Shown here: one piece after another, positions 44,501 to 53,178 of the stretch
Layout: every line of letters starts with the position of its first letter
How positions within the stretch are numbered: position 1 is the first letter of the stretch
Source of the DNA: Bacteroides sp. 43_108
GTDB taxonomy: Bacteria; Bacteroidota; Bacteroidia; Bacteroidales; Bacteroidaceae
Assembly (NCBI GenBank): GCA_001915545.1
Contig: MNQS01000122.1
Span: 1 to 64,000, forward strand
Direction of reading: 5' to 3'
DNA: 64,000 nt
The notes under the pieces: generated by a model
What the model was told of the DNA's origin: nothing
Seen by the model: the letters and a program-made list of their open reading frames with translations, nothing else
Database searches by the model: none
Translations under genes and position numbers: made by a program

Positions 44501-44790
44501 TATTCAAATTCGAGGGTTACGATTGACACGTTTTCCTTAGAATTGGAGGTGATGTGTTTCAGATGCTCGACCGAGTTGAGTGTGTTCTCGATAGGTCGCG
44601 TCACATTGTTTTCTATATCGCTGGCCGATGCACCGGTATAGTACGTGAGCACCATTATTGTGTTCGTATCAATGTCTGGGTAGAGGTCTACGGGCAGTTT
44701 CTTAAGTGAGAAAAGGCCCAGTATAACTACTGCCAGGAAGCACAGGCTTGTCATTATGGGTCGTTTGACCGCTCCTTCGTAAATGCTCAT
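41596..44790 (-). CDS. RND efflux pump permease (HAE1/AcrB type)
   Basis: Inner-membrane proton-driven drug exporter subunit of 1064 residues. The N-terminal helix (ITSLCFLAVVILGLF-like), two large periplasmic loops, and twelve membrane segments in two repeats are evident. Helix 4 carries the paired Asp of the proton relay (SIGSVVDDAIVVLEN), and the end of the second half has GGIMLIGIVVKNGIVLIDY. The sequence is closer to hydrophobe pumps than to metal pumps. It forms a tripartite system with the adaptor upstream and the TolC-like protein. The C-terminus is unusually charged (RRRMRRQRELEEYWKKHKDE). Confidence 0.95.
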   Translation of the reverse strand: MSIYEGAVKRPIMTSLCFLAVVILGLFSLKKLPVDLYPDIDTNTIMVLTYYTGASASDIENNVTRPIENTLNSVEHLKHITSNSKENVSIVTLEFEYGYDIDVLTNDVRDKLDMVSNSLPTEAQNPILFKFSSDMIPIVILSVQAEESQQALYKILDDNVANPLARIDGVGTVSISGAPQREINIYMNPQKMEAYGISAAQVSSAIAAENKNTTGGNIDIGTSTYSVRCEGEFKDPQQMLNVIVGSHNGTNVYLKDVARIVDNVEERAQKTFTNGKQGAMIVIQKQSGANSVAIAQKVKEIMPELQKNLPSDIKMGVIVDTSDNILNTVDSLRETIVYAIIFVVLVVFVFLGRWRATVIICITIPMSLIASFIYLFATDGSLNMVSLSCLSISIGSVVDDAIVVLENVTTHIERGSDPKQASIHATNEVAISVIASTLTMIAVFFPLTMVTGMTGVLFEQLGWMMCIIMTISTVSALSFTPMLCSQMLKLQKKQSRLFKILYSPIQRSLNRLDDWYAGRINWAVRHRWTVICGCFALFVGSIVIANAVGIKGEFFPTNDNGRIGATLELPIGTRVEKAEEMAKMLTDKWVKRYGDYIEAINFTIGQAGDDNTFASLSDNGTHIISFNVSLIPSNEREKGLAEICDEMREDCKNTPELAKYVINLGGGSSAMGGQNTATFEIYGYDMDATNKFARELSDSLSALAIVSQVSISRSDYQPELLVNFDRDKLALQGLGMSEAADHVRNMINGSLMSYYREDGEEYDIRVRYEPQDRISISDIENMIIPNASGKDIRVRDIANVTESSIPPTIERKDRQRIVTVDAVLKDGHALSEGVAAGRAIYEQMDKPNGVTIQVAGSYEDQQDSNSDLGTLGVLIVILVFIVMAAQFESMTYPFIIILSILFAFSGVILILCATGTSLNIMSMLGGIMLIGIVVKNGIVLIDYTQLMRERGMGLIRSAVVAARSRLRPILMTTLTTILGMVPMAIGGGVGSEMWQPLGISIIGGLTVSTIMTLIYVPSMFCIFGANGVKVKRRRMRRQRELEEYWKKHKDEEMKFIVDDDGNSK

Positions 44791-44845
44791 CTTGTATGTT
44801 TTGAAGTTTTATGTTCTGATTTATTATCTCATTAAACCGTTGCTG

Positions 44846-45859
44846 TCATTTCACTACCTCTACGGCAACACCGTTGGCAAGTCTTGACATTCCGGCTGTT
44901 ACTACTGTTGAGCCTGGTTCTACACCGCTGACAATTTCATATTTTGTTCCGATATGGCGTCCCAGTACAACCTTGTTGTAGCTGACTTTGCCGTTTTTGT
45001 ATACATAAACATAGCGGTCTCCGGCTCCTACCTGTTTTACAATCGATTCGTCCGGCACCATTACGCGGTTTATTGTACCGAAGTTTATGGATGCTCTGGC
45101 AAACATGCCCGGACGGACTTTCTGGTCTGCATTGTTTATTGTTACTTCAACTGGGAATGTGTGGGTTGACGCATCGATTGTAGGATATACTATTGATACC
45201 TTGCCTTCAAATGCTTCACCATTGTATGCATCAAGCGTGATAGCTACCGGCATACCTCGCTTAACCTGCTTGAAGTATGTTTCCGATATGTTGAAAAGTA
45301 ATTTTACAGGATTCAGCTGTTCAATGGTAAGCACTGGCGATGCACTTGAATACATGTCACCGTCGTCGTAGTTTCTTGCTGTCACCACACCGCTTATCGG
45401 ACTGGTCAGTCGGGTGTTCTGCAGAAGCTGTTTGTATTGCGTCTCGTTGACATCAAGCTGAGTCTTTGCGTTGTCCCATTCCGACTTTGATGCTCCACCG
45501 ACTTTGTAGAGCTCATCGGTACGTTTGAATTCCACACGCAGATTCTCAACCTGCAATCCCATCTGTCTAAGATTTGATGCGTCCAGCTGGACCACAACCT
45601 GGCCTTTTTTCACCTGATCGCCTACGTCTACATAGATTTTCTCTATTCTGTAAGGTGTGTTCGGCGCAATGTTGTTCTTGACATCGCTTTCAACTGTTGC
45701 TGTGAACGTTTCTTCTTGCGGAACGTCCTGCATTATGACTTTTTCTATTTTAACTTTCGGCTTTTCTTCTTTCTTGTTTTCTTCTGCATTTTTGTTTCCG
45801 CAAGCGCCAAGCATAAGTGCTGACAGAAACAGAGCCGCTAGTTTCATCTGGCTTTTCAT
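44846..45859 (-). CDS. RND efflux periplasmic adaptor lipoprotein
   Basis: Membrane-fusion protein linking the RND permease to the outer-membrane channel. A lipobox (LFLSALMLGAC, lipidated Cys at residue 20) anchors it. The biotinyl-lipoyl halves flank a helical hairpin (RIEKIYVDVGDQVKKGQVVV and LTSPISGVVTARNYDDGDMY), followed by the beta-barrel and membrane-proximal domains. ATG 45859 gives a proper lipoprotein signal; longer starts do not. Its stop is 55 nt before the permease start. Confidence 0.94.
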   Translation of the reverse strand: MKSQMKLAALFLSALMLGACGNKNAEENKKEEKPKVKIEKVIMQDVPQEETFTATVESDVKNNIAPNTPYRIEKIYVDVGDQVKKGQVVVQLDASNLRQMGLQVENLRVEFKRTDELYKVGGASKSEWDNAKTQLDVNETQYKQLLQNTRLTSPISGVVTARNYDDGDMYSSASPVLTIEQLNPVKLLFNISETYFKQVKRGMPVAITLDAYNGEAFEGKVSIVYPTIDASTHTFPVEVTINNADQKVRPGMFARASINFGTINRVMVPDESIVKQVGAGDRYVYVYKNGKVSYNKVVLGRHIGTKYEIVSGVEPGSTVVTAGMSRLANGVAVEVVK

Positions 45860-45954
45860 AAAATGTATGTTTTTGTTGATTCTTGTCTCTTTTTGTTTAT
45901 AATGACCTTGGTGTTGAGAGTACTGCATTATGCAGGATTACCCCCTATGTAGGT

Positions 45955-47304
45955 CTATTCGTTGTAGGTTTCCCTTCCGAGAGTGTAGTCAAGATCGGCC
46001 TTGTTTGTCAGATAGTCGTATATTGACTGGTTGTATGTAAGTTTGGCCTGTGTGAGTGCCACTTCACTCTGGTTGAGTTCCAGAATTGTACCCTTACCTA
46101 CATCGTATCGCTTTGAAGATATCAGACGAGCTTTGTCGGCCTGTTTAACAGCTTCCTTGTTGCTCTCAACCTGTTTTATGCTTGCGAGCATGTTGTTGGT
46201 ATAGCTTTCTACGGCCATGCTCAGCTGACGTTCAGTGTTTAACCGATTGTCTTCAAGCTGCATGATCTGTATCCGGTTGCTTTTAAGCTTGGTCCAGTTG
46301 CTGGCTTTGAATATAGGAATGTTCAGCGTGAAGACAAATGATGAACTAGGTGCCCAGTCGTATCTGAAAATGTTGAAGCTGCTGTTGTAGAGCGACTGGT
46401 ACTGATAGTTGAGTGAGAATGACAGAGTAGGAATGAAGCTTGTCTGCAAAACCTTGCGTGTCTTTTCCAACAGAGTCTTGTTCAGGTCGAATTGCCTCAG
46501 CTGGCTGTTGTTTGTCAGTTCTTGCTTGCTGGTTTCCGGATCTGCAAGAATCAGTTCGTCTTCATAGTTTTCCAGACGGTCCTTGATGTTCAGTGTGACA
46601 TCCTCGGTTACTCCCATGAGTACTTTGAGCTGCAGTTGTGCCAGCGAGAGTGCTGTCTGGGCCGATGTCAGGCTTGAGCTCATGCTGCGCATCTGCACCT
46701 CGGCGCTGATTTTGTCGTATTCGCTTACGGCACCGTGCACATACTTAGAGTTCACCACATTGAAGTTTTCTTCGCTGATGGCATAGCTCTGTTTCATCAC
46801 TTCGTAGCTGTCCTGCGCCAGCAGCAGCTGGTAGAACGCTTTCGTCACCTGGTTCGTCAGATCAAGTTTTGAAGCTCTCGACTGTTCAAGTGCCAGCTGT
46901 ATGTCGGCCTTTGTCATAGACATGGTCTTGTATACAGCAGGTGCAAAAATCGGAAGGCTCAGCGACACGGCCGCATTGCCGGTGGTTGTTCCGTCCTGTC
47001 CCATCTTGAACGTATTGCCGTTGAGTTTCATCTCGGCCGCCAGGAGCGTATGCGTCAGCGAACCGCTCACGTTGGCTTCCGGGAGAAGCTGTTGCCAAGC
47101 TTCCTTGTCGGCCGTCTTCTTCAGCTCTATTTCCTTGTCTGCCACCCTTATCGTAGGATTCTCGCTCAAGGCAATTTTTATTGCTTCCTTTAGCGTGATG
47201 TCCATCTTGATGGGTGCTGAGGCCGGATCGGTTTGTGCACTTGCACCTGCCGCCCTTAGAATGATGGCTGTGCACATAAGCAGGATTCTACCTTTAGGTC
47301 TCAC
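45955..47304 (-). CDS. TolC-family outer-membrane efflux channel
   Basis: A 449-residue TolC-like protein with a signal peptide (residues 1-23, GRILLMCTAIILRAAGASA) and two OEP repeats rich in long coiled helices (KEAIKIALSENPTIRVADKE in the first; LSMAVESYTNNMLASIKQVE in the second). It is the outer-membrane duct of the RND system. It starts 12 nt after the split TetR-like gene, which fits one operon. Confidence 0.94.
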   Translation of the reverse strand: MRPKGRILLMCTAIILRAAGASAQTDPASAPIKMDITLKEAIKIALSENPTIRVADKEIELKKTADKEAWQQLLPEANVSGSLTHTLLAAEMKLNGNTFKMGQDGTTTGNAAVSLSLPIFAPAVYKTMSMTKADIQLALEQSRASKLDLTNQVTKAFYQLLLAQDSYEVMKQSYAISEENFNVVNSKYVHGAVSEYDKISAEVQMRSMSSSLTSAQTALSLAQLQLKVLMGVTEDVTLNIKDRLENYEDELILADPETSKQELTNNSQLRQFDLNKTLLEKTRKVLQTSFIPTLSFSLNYQYQSLYNSSFNIFRYDWAPSSSFVFTLNIPIFKASNWTKLKSNRIQIMQLEDNRLNTERQLSMAVESYTNNMLASIKQVESNKEAVKQADKARLISSKRYDVGKGTILELNQSEVALTQAKLTYNQSIYDYLTNKADLDYTLGRETYNE

Positions 47305-47316
47305 GTCTCTTTGTTT

Positions 47317-47959
47317 TTATTTGTTGTTTTTCATTTTGTAGCTTTCAATATATTGGTCCAGCAGATCATAACCTTTTTTCGTGCATATTCCGCGGACGCT
47401 CATTATAGAGGCCGAACCGAACAAGTCATCGTAGCTGTACTCAAGGTAGAGCTCGTTGCGCATGATGCTTTCAGCCGTAATTTCCGATATGCGCAGCAAA
47501 ACATTGTAGTTTATGTCATTGCGGAAAAGTCCTTGGGCAATGCCCATGTTGATGAACTTCAGCCCTTCTTTGCTTTTCATTGCGGAAACATCTCTGAAGT
47601 ATTTCTGCACTCTCGAATATTTGTTCAGGTCGCTGAAGAACTGCGGATTGATAGAGCGTATCTCGTCAATTCGCATTTTTTAGCCATTTGGTATACAGTT
47701 CCAAAATGTTGTCTGTCGATTTTATCAGTTCAGAATATAGTTTTGCAGAACGTTTTTCGCTGTATTTGAAGCACTCGACAAGCAGATTCTCCTTGTCCTT
47801 GAACAGTTGGTACAGCGTGCGCTTGGAAATGCCGAGATCAGATGCTATGTCATCCATCTTGACATTTCTTATGCCGTTTCGCGAGAAGTTTTCTATTGCG
47901 TAAGACAATATTCTGTCCTTCTGCTCAGCCTTGCCGTTATCGTTGCAGCGGTCCGTCAT
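47317..47959 (-). pseudogene. TetR-family regulator split by a one-base frameshift
   Basis: The first part (47959-47666) is an intact TetR HTH (YAIENFSRNGIRNVKMDDIA, then SDLGISKRTLYQLFKDKENL) and stops early. The second part (47676-47317) is the ligand-binding domain (EIRSINPQFFSDLNKYSRVQ onward). They meet at a run of six A (47689-47684 by the leftward strand). With five A the frame would continue WLK-MRIDEIRS without break. The total would be about 213 residues, normal for TetR. An ATG at 47676 overlaps the early stop, so re-initiation could make the C-terminal part alone. It heads the efflux operon and is its likely repressor. Confidence 0.85.
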
Positions 47960-48482
47960 CTTATGTGTGATTTAAGGTTCGTGAAATAAAAAGATGTCTC
48001 TATAAGCAGTACCCTCTGTCTGTATATCCTCAACCATCAAGATGGTTGGGCTATATTGTTTAGGGTGATGTTGTTTTCTAGTACATTTGTTCTTTTGTAG
48101 TAGAAAAAGTAGTCGCCAACCTCCCAAATCCTTATATTTAAGGTATCGGATAAGCAAACATAATAAGAAAACTTTTCAGTGCAAAAAAGTTTTCTCGTTA
48201 TGTTTAATTTTCGGATTGCTATTTAGCAAATATTCACAGTGATAAATGTTTGTGAATGTTTTTTCGTTTAATTTTTTAATAAATAGGCACCATTGATGCA
48301 ATAGATTGTAAATTACACATTTTATATATGCAGATGAGGCATATTTTTGAAATCGCACATCGGCGTTGTCATTTTTTGCGCTATCTTTACTGCCGTTTTA
48401 AAACTAATGTTGCAACCGGTTTGAGGTTGTAAATATGAAAATCCATACAGCTTATCTTTTTATTATAATTATATTGAAAAAC
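47960..48482. other. Intergenic region between the efflux operon and the GH105 gene
   Basis: About 520 nt with divergent genes on both sides and no credible gene. It contains CAACCATC/GATGGTTG (48031-48048) and GAAAACTTTT/AAAAGTTTTC (48167-48194) inverted repeats, and rightward -7-like boxes TACATTTG (48082-48089), TATTTTTG (48342-48349) and a near match TATCTTTA near 48380. None has a well-spaced -33 TTTG. Confidence 0.5.
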
Positions 48483-51400
48483 ATGAAGAAAATCTTTTAT
48501 CAGAAAAGAGTAAATCCTTTACTACGAAAAAGTCTAAGATTGTCAGGTTTGTCTTTGGTACTTTCGGGTGCCGCATGTTTGTGGGCTCAGAATGTATGTG
48601 CCCAGGACGAAAGACCTACCAAACAGGAAGTTGCAGAAATCATTCATCGTGTAAACAGGTACTGGCAGACGAATAATCCGTCTCACGGCAATTTCTTCTG
48701 GAACAGGGCTGTGTACCACATCGGAAATGTTGACGCTTATAAGGCCACCGGCGACTGCGGCTATCTTGATTTTTCAACAGCCTGGTCTGAACTCAATTTG
48801 TGGAAAGGTGCCAAGAGCGACGACAAATCTAAATGGAAGTATACTTACGGCGAGAGCGACGAATATGTGCTCTTCGGCGACTGTCAGGTTTGTTTCCAGG
48901 TCTATTCCGATCTTTACAAGGTGATTCCTGAAGATGTACGTATTGCTCGTATGCGCGAGGTTATGGAATATCAGATTACCACTCCTGTTGTCGATTATTG
49001 GTGGTGGGTCGACGGACTGTTCATGGCAATGCCTATTATGACAAGATTGTATTCGATAACCGGTAACGAACAGCTCCTTGAAAAGATGCATGAGTACTGG
49101 GAGTATTCCAACAGTATAATGTATGACTACGATGAAGACCTCTATTATCGCGATGCACGCTACGTCTATCCGGAACATCAGACTTACAGTGGAAAGAAAG
49201 ATTTCTGGGCGAGAGGCGACGGATGGATTTTCGCAGCTTTTGCACGTGTGCTGGCCGACCTTCCGAAAGATGATGCCTATCGTGAAGAGTATATTACATT
49301 CTATAAGGACATGGCAAAGTCGCTTGCCAAGTCACAGCAGTCTGAAGGATATTGGACACGAAGCATACTCGACCCAGACTATGCTCCAGGCTATGAAACC
49401 AGCGGTACGGCTTTGTTTGCTTTCGGATATCTGTGGGGTATCAATAATGGAATCCTTGACGAGAGCGAATACGGAGAAACTGCAAGACGTGCTTGGAAAT
49501 ATCTTTCCGAAACGGCTCTTCATGAGAACGGTCGTGTAGGCTACATACAGCCTATAGGCGACAAGGCTGATCCAAACCAGACTATCGGTGAAAATTCTAC
49601 AGCCGACTTTGGTGTCGGAGCGTACCTTATGGCGACAAGCGAGATGCTCAAGTATGCACAAGGCGAGATGCCGTTGCTCGACCTGCGCATCACGTCGCTG
49701 AAACGTACTGACGAGGGACAGATATATGTTACATTCAATGACACGCTCGATGCTCAGACAGCTTCCGACATATCATGCTATACCATCGACGATAAACCGA
49801 TGACAGGTAGTGTGGAGTTCGACGGAGTGCGTTCGGTTGTCTTGACTCCTGATTTCCAGTTGACCGGAGGCAAACACATTTTTGCAGCATCGGGTATTAA
49901 GGGCGATAACGGACAGATTGCAGGCGAAGGATGTACGGGCACAATAATTTATACTATTGATCTTACACCGTGCAATCCGGATGTAACAGTTAAAGCCATT
50001 GGCAATCAGGAAGGCAATACGCCGGAGAATACCATAGACAACAATCTGGATACTCGCTGGAGTCAGGCCGGCTTGAACCAGTGGATACGCTACGACCTCG
50101 GCGAAGTGCGTAACGTCCGTGCTGTCGATGTTGCATTCTATCTTGGTTCGCAGCGCAAGAGCTATTTCGACATCATGCTGTCGGTAGACGGTAAGGAATA
50201 TACCACAGTGCTTGCCGGATGCGAATCGTGCGGAACAACCGACCAGCTCGAGCGTTTCTCGTTCGACGTTCAGCCTGCACGATATGTCATGCTAAACTGC
50301 AACGGCAATTCGCAGGGCGGTGACAACTGGAACAGTATTACAGAACTGCGTGTGAGCTGGGAAAACGAAATGCTCGACATGATAAAGGTTCCGGGTGAGG
50401 TATACACGCACATCGTATTGCCAGAGCAGGACGGAAAGGGACGACCGATTTCTTGGAAATCATCGGCTCCTGAAATTCTTTCTGCAGACGGATTGGTCAA
50501 CAATCACGAAATTCCTATAGAGGTAGTGCTCACGGCTGATTGTGCTGATGAACATAAGGAATACAATGTGACGGTCATGCCGCGCTATCCTGAGAAATGT
50601 GTTGTCGCAAGCTATGAGTTTGAAGCCGACGATGTATACGATGCCGGCCATGAGGAACGCTGTCTGGTGGACCGCAGCGGTAAGGGACGCGATGCAAGAA
50701 TCATGGGACAGGCTGTAATCGACGGCAAGCTGAACCTGACAGCCAACACGCCCGACGGATTTTGGACAAATGGATATCTCATATTGCCTCAGGGCTTGCT
50801 CGACAGTCTCCGAAGCTACACAGTAGTTGCAGTTGTCAATCCTTCTTCGCTCGATGTTCAGCCGCGTCTCTACGATTTCGGTTCGTCTAGCGGCAACAGC
50901 GTATTTCTTCGTCTGAGTGAATGTGCTGCCGGGATGAAATACAATGCCGGTACAACCACTCTTGTGATGTCGTCCGAACAGCCTCAGATTGGCAGAGACC
51001 AGCTCATGGCTGTTACGTATGATGCAGTGACACATCAGACATGTGTATATATCGATGGAAAGTTGACAGCATCGGAAAACACCATAGTGAATGAGCCGCG
51101 TTCGCTCACATTCATTTCGCCCGATTCGCGCAATTATGTAGGTCGTTCTCAGTGGTGGGACAGCAATGTGGCCAGGGACAATCTTGATTTCTGCGGAACA
51201 ATAGATGACTTCAAGATTTTCTCTATCGCTCTCACTGAAAAGGAGATAGGTGACATGTACAATGGTACAGTAGGAATAAATGATGTAGACGGCATGACAG
51301 ACGGCAGTATAGCACTGGAGAATACGGTTGTATCAAAGGGTGAACCGTTGAGATTGTCGGCCGTTGGACTGTCTTCTGTTCCGTGCCGTGTTTCGGTGTT

Positions 51401-51548
51401 CAGCATGCAGGGAACTCTTGTTTCTGAATCAAATGTTCAGTCGCTTCCATGTTCTATTGAACAGTCGCTTCCTTCGGGATGCTACGTAGTAAGTGTCGCA
51501 GCAGAAGGAACCGGCATCGTTGCTTCACAGAAGTTCATTGTGAAATAA
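48483..51548 (+). CDS. Secreted multidomain GH105-type hydrolase with T9SS tail
   Basis: A 1021-residue exported protein. After the signal peptide (ending near NVCAQ), residues about 35-405 are a GH105/GH88-like (alpha/alpha)6 barrel of the unsaturated rhamnogalacturonyl hydrolase type, with WWWVDGLFMAMP (catalytic Asp region), FWARGDGWIFAAFARVL and YETSGTALFAFGYLWG. Then come a beta-sandwich, an F5/8 type C domain (NTIDNNLDTRWSQAG through QWIRYDLGEVRNV), an Ig-like segment, a LamG-like domain (GTIDDFKIFSIALTEKEIGD) and a T9SS C-terminal sorting domain (SGCYVVSVAAEGTGIVASQK). It should act on pectin or other uronate glycans at the cell surface. No other glycan-use genes are adjacent. Confidence 0.9.
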   Translation: MKKIFYQKRVNPLLRKSLRLSGLSLVLSGAACLWAQNVCAQDERPTKQEVAEIIHRVNRYWQTNNPSHGNFFWNRAVYHIGNVDAYKATGDCGYLDFSTAWSELNLWKGAKSDDKSKWKYTYGESDEYVLFGDCQVCFQVYSDLYKVIPEDVRIARMREVMEYQITTPVVDYWWWVDGLFMAMPIMTRLYSITGNEQLLEKMHEYWEYSNSIMYDYDEDLYYRDARYVYPEHQTYSGKKDFWARGDGWIFAAFARVLADLPKDDAYREEYITFYKDMAKSLAKSQQSEGYWTRSILDPDYAPGYETSGTALFAFGYLWGINNGILDESEYGETARRAWKYLSETALHENGRVGYIQPIGDKADPNQTIGENSTADFGVGAYLMATSEMLKYAQGEMPLLDLRITSLKRTDEGQIYVTFNDTLDAQTASDISCYTIDDKPMTGSVEFDGVRSVVLTPDFQLTGGKHIFAASGIKGDNGQIAGEGCTGTIIYTIDLTPCNPDVTVKAIGNQEGNTPENTIDNNLDTRWSQAGLNQWIRYDLGEVRNVRAVDVAFYLGSQRKSYFDIMLSVDGKEYTTVLAGCESCGTTDQLERFSFDVQPARYVMLNCNGNSQGGDNWNSITELRVSWENEMLDMIKVPGEVYTHIVLPEQDGKGRPISWKSSAPEILSADGLVNNHEIPIEVVLTADCADEHKEYNVTVMPRYPEKCVVASYEFEADDVYDAGHEERCLVDRSGKGRDARIMGQAVIDGKLNLTANTPDGFWTNGYLILPQGLLDSLRSYTVVAVVNPSSLDVQPRLYDFGSSSGNSVFLRLSECAAGMKYNAGTTTLVMSSEQPQIGRDQLMAVTYDAVTHQTCVYIDGKLTASENTIVNEPRSLTFISPDSRNYVGRSQWWDSNVARDNLDFCGTIDDFKIFSIALTEKEIGDMYNGTVGINDVDGMTDGSIALENTVVSKGEPLRLSAVGLSSVPCRVSVFSMQGTLVSESNVQSLPCSIEQSLPSGCYVVSVAAEGTGIVASQKFIVK

Positions 51549-51595
51549 TCTTTCTGTAAACTGACTGTATATTGAACTTGAAGATTTGAATTCTC

Positions 51596-51660
51596 GCGAT
51601 GGCGATGTATCCGGTACGTGTTCTTTGGAACGCATCCGGACCATCGCCATCGCTTTTCTT
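51596..51660 (+). terminator. Long hairpin terminator after the GH105 gene
   Basis: GCGATGGCGATG pairs perfectly with CATCGCCATCGC; inner TCCGG/CCGGA and GTTC/GAAC extend it around a TTTG loop. CTTTTCTTATG follows. Confidence 0.75.
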
Positions 51661-51675
51661 ATGTATTTTCATCTT

Positions 51676-51731
51676 TGCGGGCGCTCGCGTCATCAATTCC
51701 AAGCCCTCGGAATTTTTGTCGCTAGCGCCCG
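51676..51731. repeat. GGGCGCTC hairpin repeat, copy 2
   Basis: Outer arms GCGGGCGCT/AGCGCCCGC (51676-51684, 51723-51731), inner arms AATTCC/GGAATT (51694-51699, 51708-51713), and loop AAGCCCTC. A run of T follows. The loop and arms match the repeat at 33948. Confidence 0.75.
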
Positions 51732-51912
51732 CATTTTTTCTTATGAGCCCTATGCGTTTGAATTCTAGCCGTAAAAAATAACTTGTGGTGATAGATTGGG
51801 GTTACTTTTCATTCTCTTTGTTCATAAAATGCAAGTTTTGCGGATTTCTGGTTTGTTGCAGACCGTATTGTTTGAGTAATGAGAAGTGTAATTCAATTTA
51901 ATCAATATTTAT

Positions 51913-53097
51913 ATGAAACGTTCACTGATGTTGTTTTTTAGGGGGCTGACAGGTATACTTGCAGCTTTGGCCGGATGGTTTACAACCATTCTTGGTATGA
52001 AAGGCGAATCGCGGTACAGCCGTGTGCTTCGTTCTATTGTAGGTACATGTTTTACGGTACTGTTCTTGATTGTAACTCTAGCTATGCTGGCGGAAGCATT
52101 CAGATGTATTTACGACAGATTCGGTTATGACACCGGATACGAGTTGGAAGATGACGGTAATCAGTATCTTTCCCGCGGTTTGACATACCATAACACTGGT
52201 TATGATGATGACGGGTATGTTTTCGACTGCAACGGCAATATACTTATTACCGGCATATCGTGGATTGCCAAACCGTTGGGACGTGATTCGCTTGTCTGCT
52301 ACAGCAACGGTCGCAAGAGAGGATATTTTAATATGTATACAGGGCAAGTGGTGGTCGAGCCGACTTATTCTCATGCGTGGATATTCTCGGATGGGTTGGC
52401 TGCTGTAGACGACAACGGATTGATAAAATTTATTGATGCGGCAGGCAAGGTGGTAATCGATAAAAATATGGCCTACATACCAGGGATGAATGGTTATGTG
52501 TTCCACAACGGCTATTGCGTGGTGCGCGGCAGAGGTGACGACAGGTTTGGTCTGATTGACACTAAGGGCAATTAGGCATTGAGCCCTGAATATTTCAACA
52601 TTATTCCAGTAGACAGCTTTTGGATTGTCGACCGTGGAGGCGAAAGAGCTTTGCTTGGACGTGGCCTGAAAGAAGTTCTGCCTTTCATGCGTGCTGATAT
52701 CGATGTTTACGGCAGGGATATATATGTAACAAAGGAAGATCATACCATCAGTAAATATGACTACAATGGTGTTCTGATTGAGGACTTTTATATTAGTGAT
52801 ATAAGCCGTTTGCTTTATGATACAGATAAAGTGTACAGATGCGAAAGCGGGGAGTACGATTCTGAGGACGGAACTTATGATTGCAACGGCACTGAATTTG
52901 TTCGCGGCGTAGCTTCATGCCTCTGTTATCAGGCTGAATATGGATGGTATGGTCTTATGTCGCCCGACGGGAAAATCATAACCGGACCGATGTATTCCGA
53001 CATCACAGCTGTTGGCCCGGACCTTTATCTTTGCAAGGATGACATGGGCAACGGCATTTTGCTCAACAGTAAAGGTGAGAGGGTAGAGCTGGAATGA
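51913..53097 (+). pseudogene. WG-repeat-like protein interrupted by an amber codon
   Basis: Two open stretches in the same frame, 51913-52575 and 52576-53097, are separated only by TAG at 52573-52575. The reading frame continues with the same repeat style, and at that place WG-type repeats usually carry Trp after 'KGN', so TGG changed to TAG is the simplest explanation. The whole would be 394 residues: an N-terminal membrane region (residues 15-70) and a series of beta repeats (YFNMYTGQVVVEPTYSHAW, DDNGLIKFIDAAGKVVIDK, EYGWYGLMSPDGKIITGPM). The first part still makes a 220-residue membrane-anchored product. The function of such repeat proteins is not known. Confidence 0.75.
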
Positions 53098-53131
53098 AAC
53101 TGTAGAAATTAGTGTTGTATTATTTTTTACA

Positions 53132-53178
53132 GCAAAGGAGGCCTTCAATGTTAAGAAACCTCCTTTGCCATTTTTTTA
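53132..53178. terminator. Terminator between convergent genes
   Basis: GCAAAGGAGG (53132-53141) pairs with CCTCCTTTGC (53159-53168); seven T follow on the plus side and TGTAAAAAATAATAC on the other. Confidence 0.8.

Larger units (their letters stand above)
51549..51912. other. Intergenic region with two hairpins
   Basis: This 364-nt stretch holds the terminator at 51596-51660 and the GC-rich repeat at 51676-51731 described separately. No gene is visible in the rest. Confidence 0.6.
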
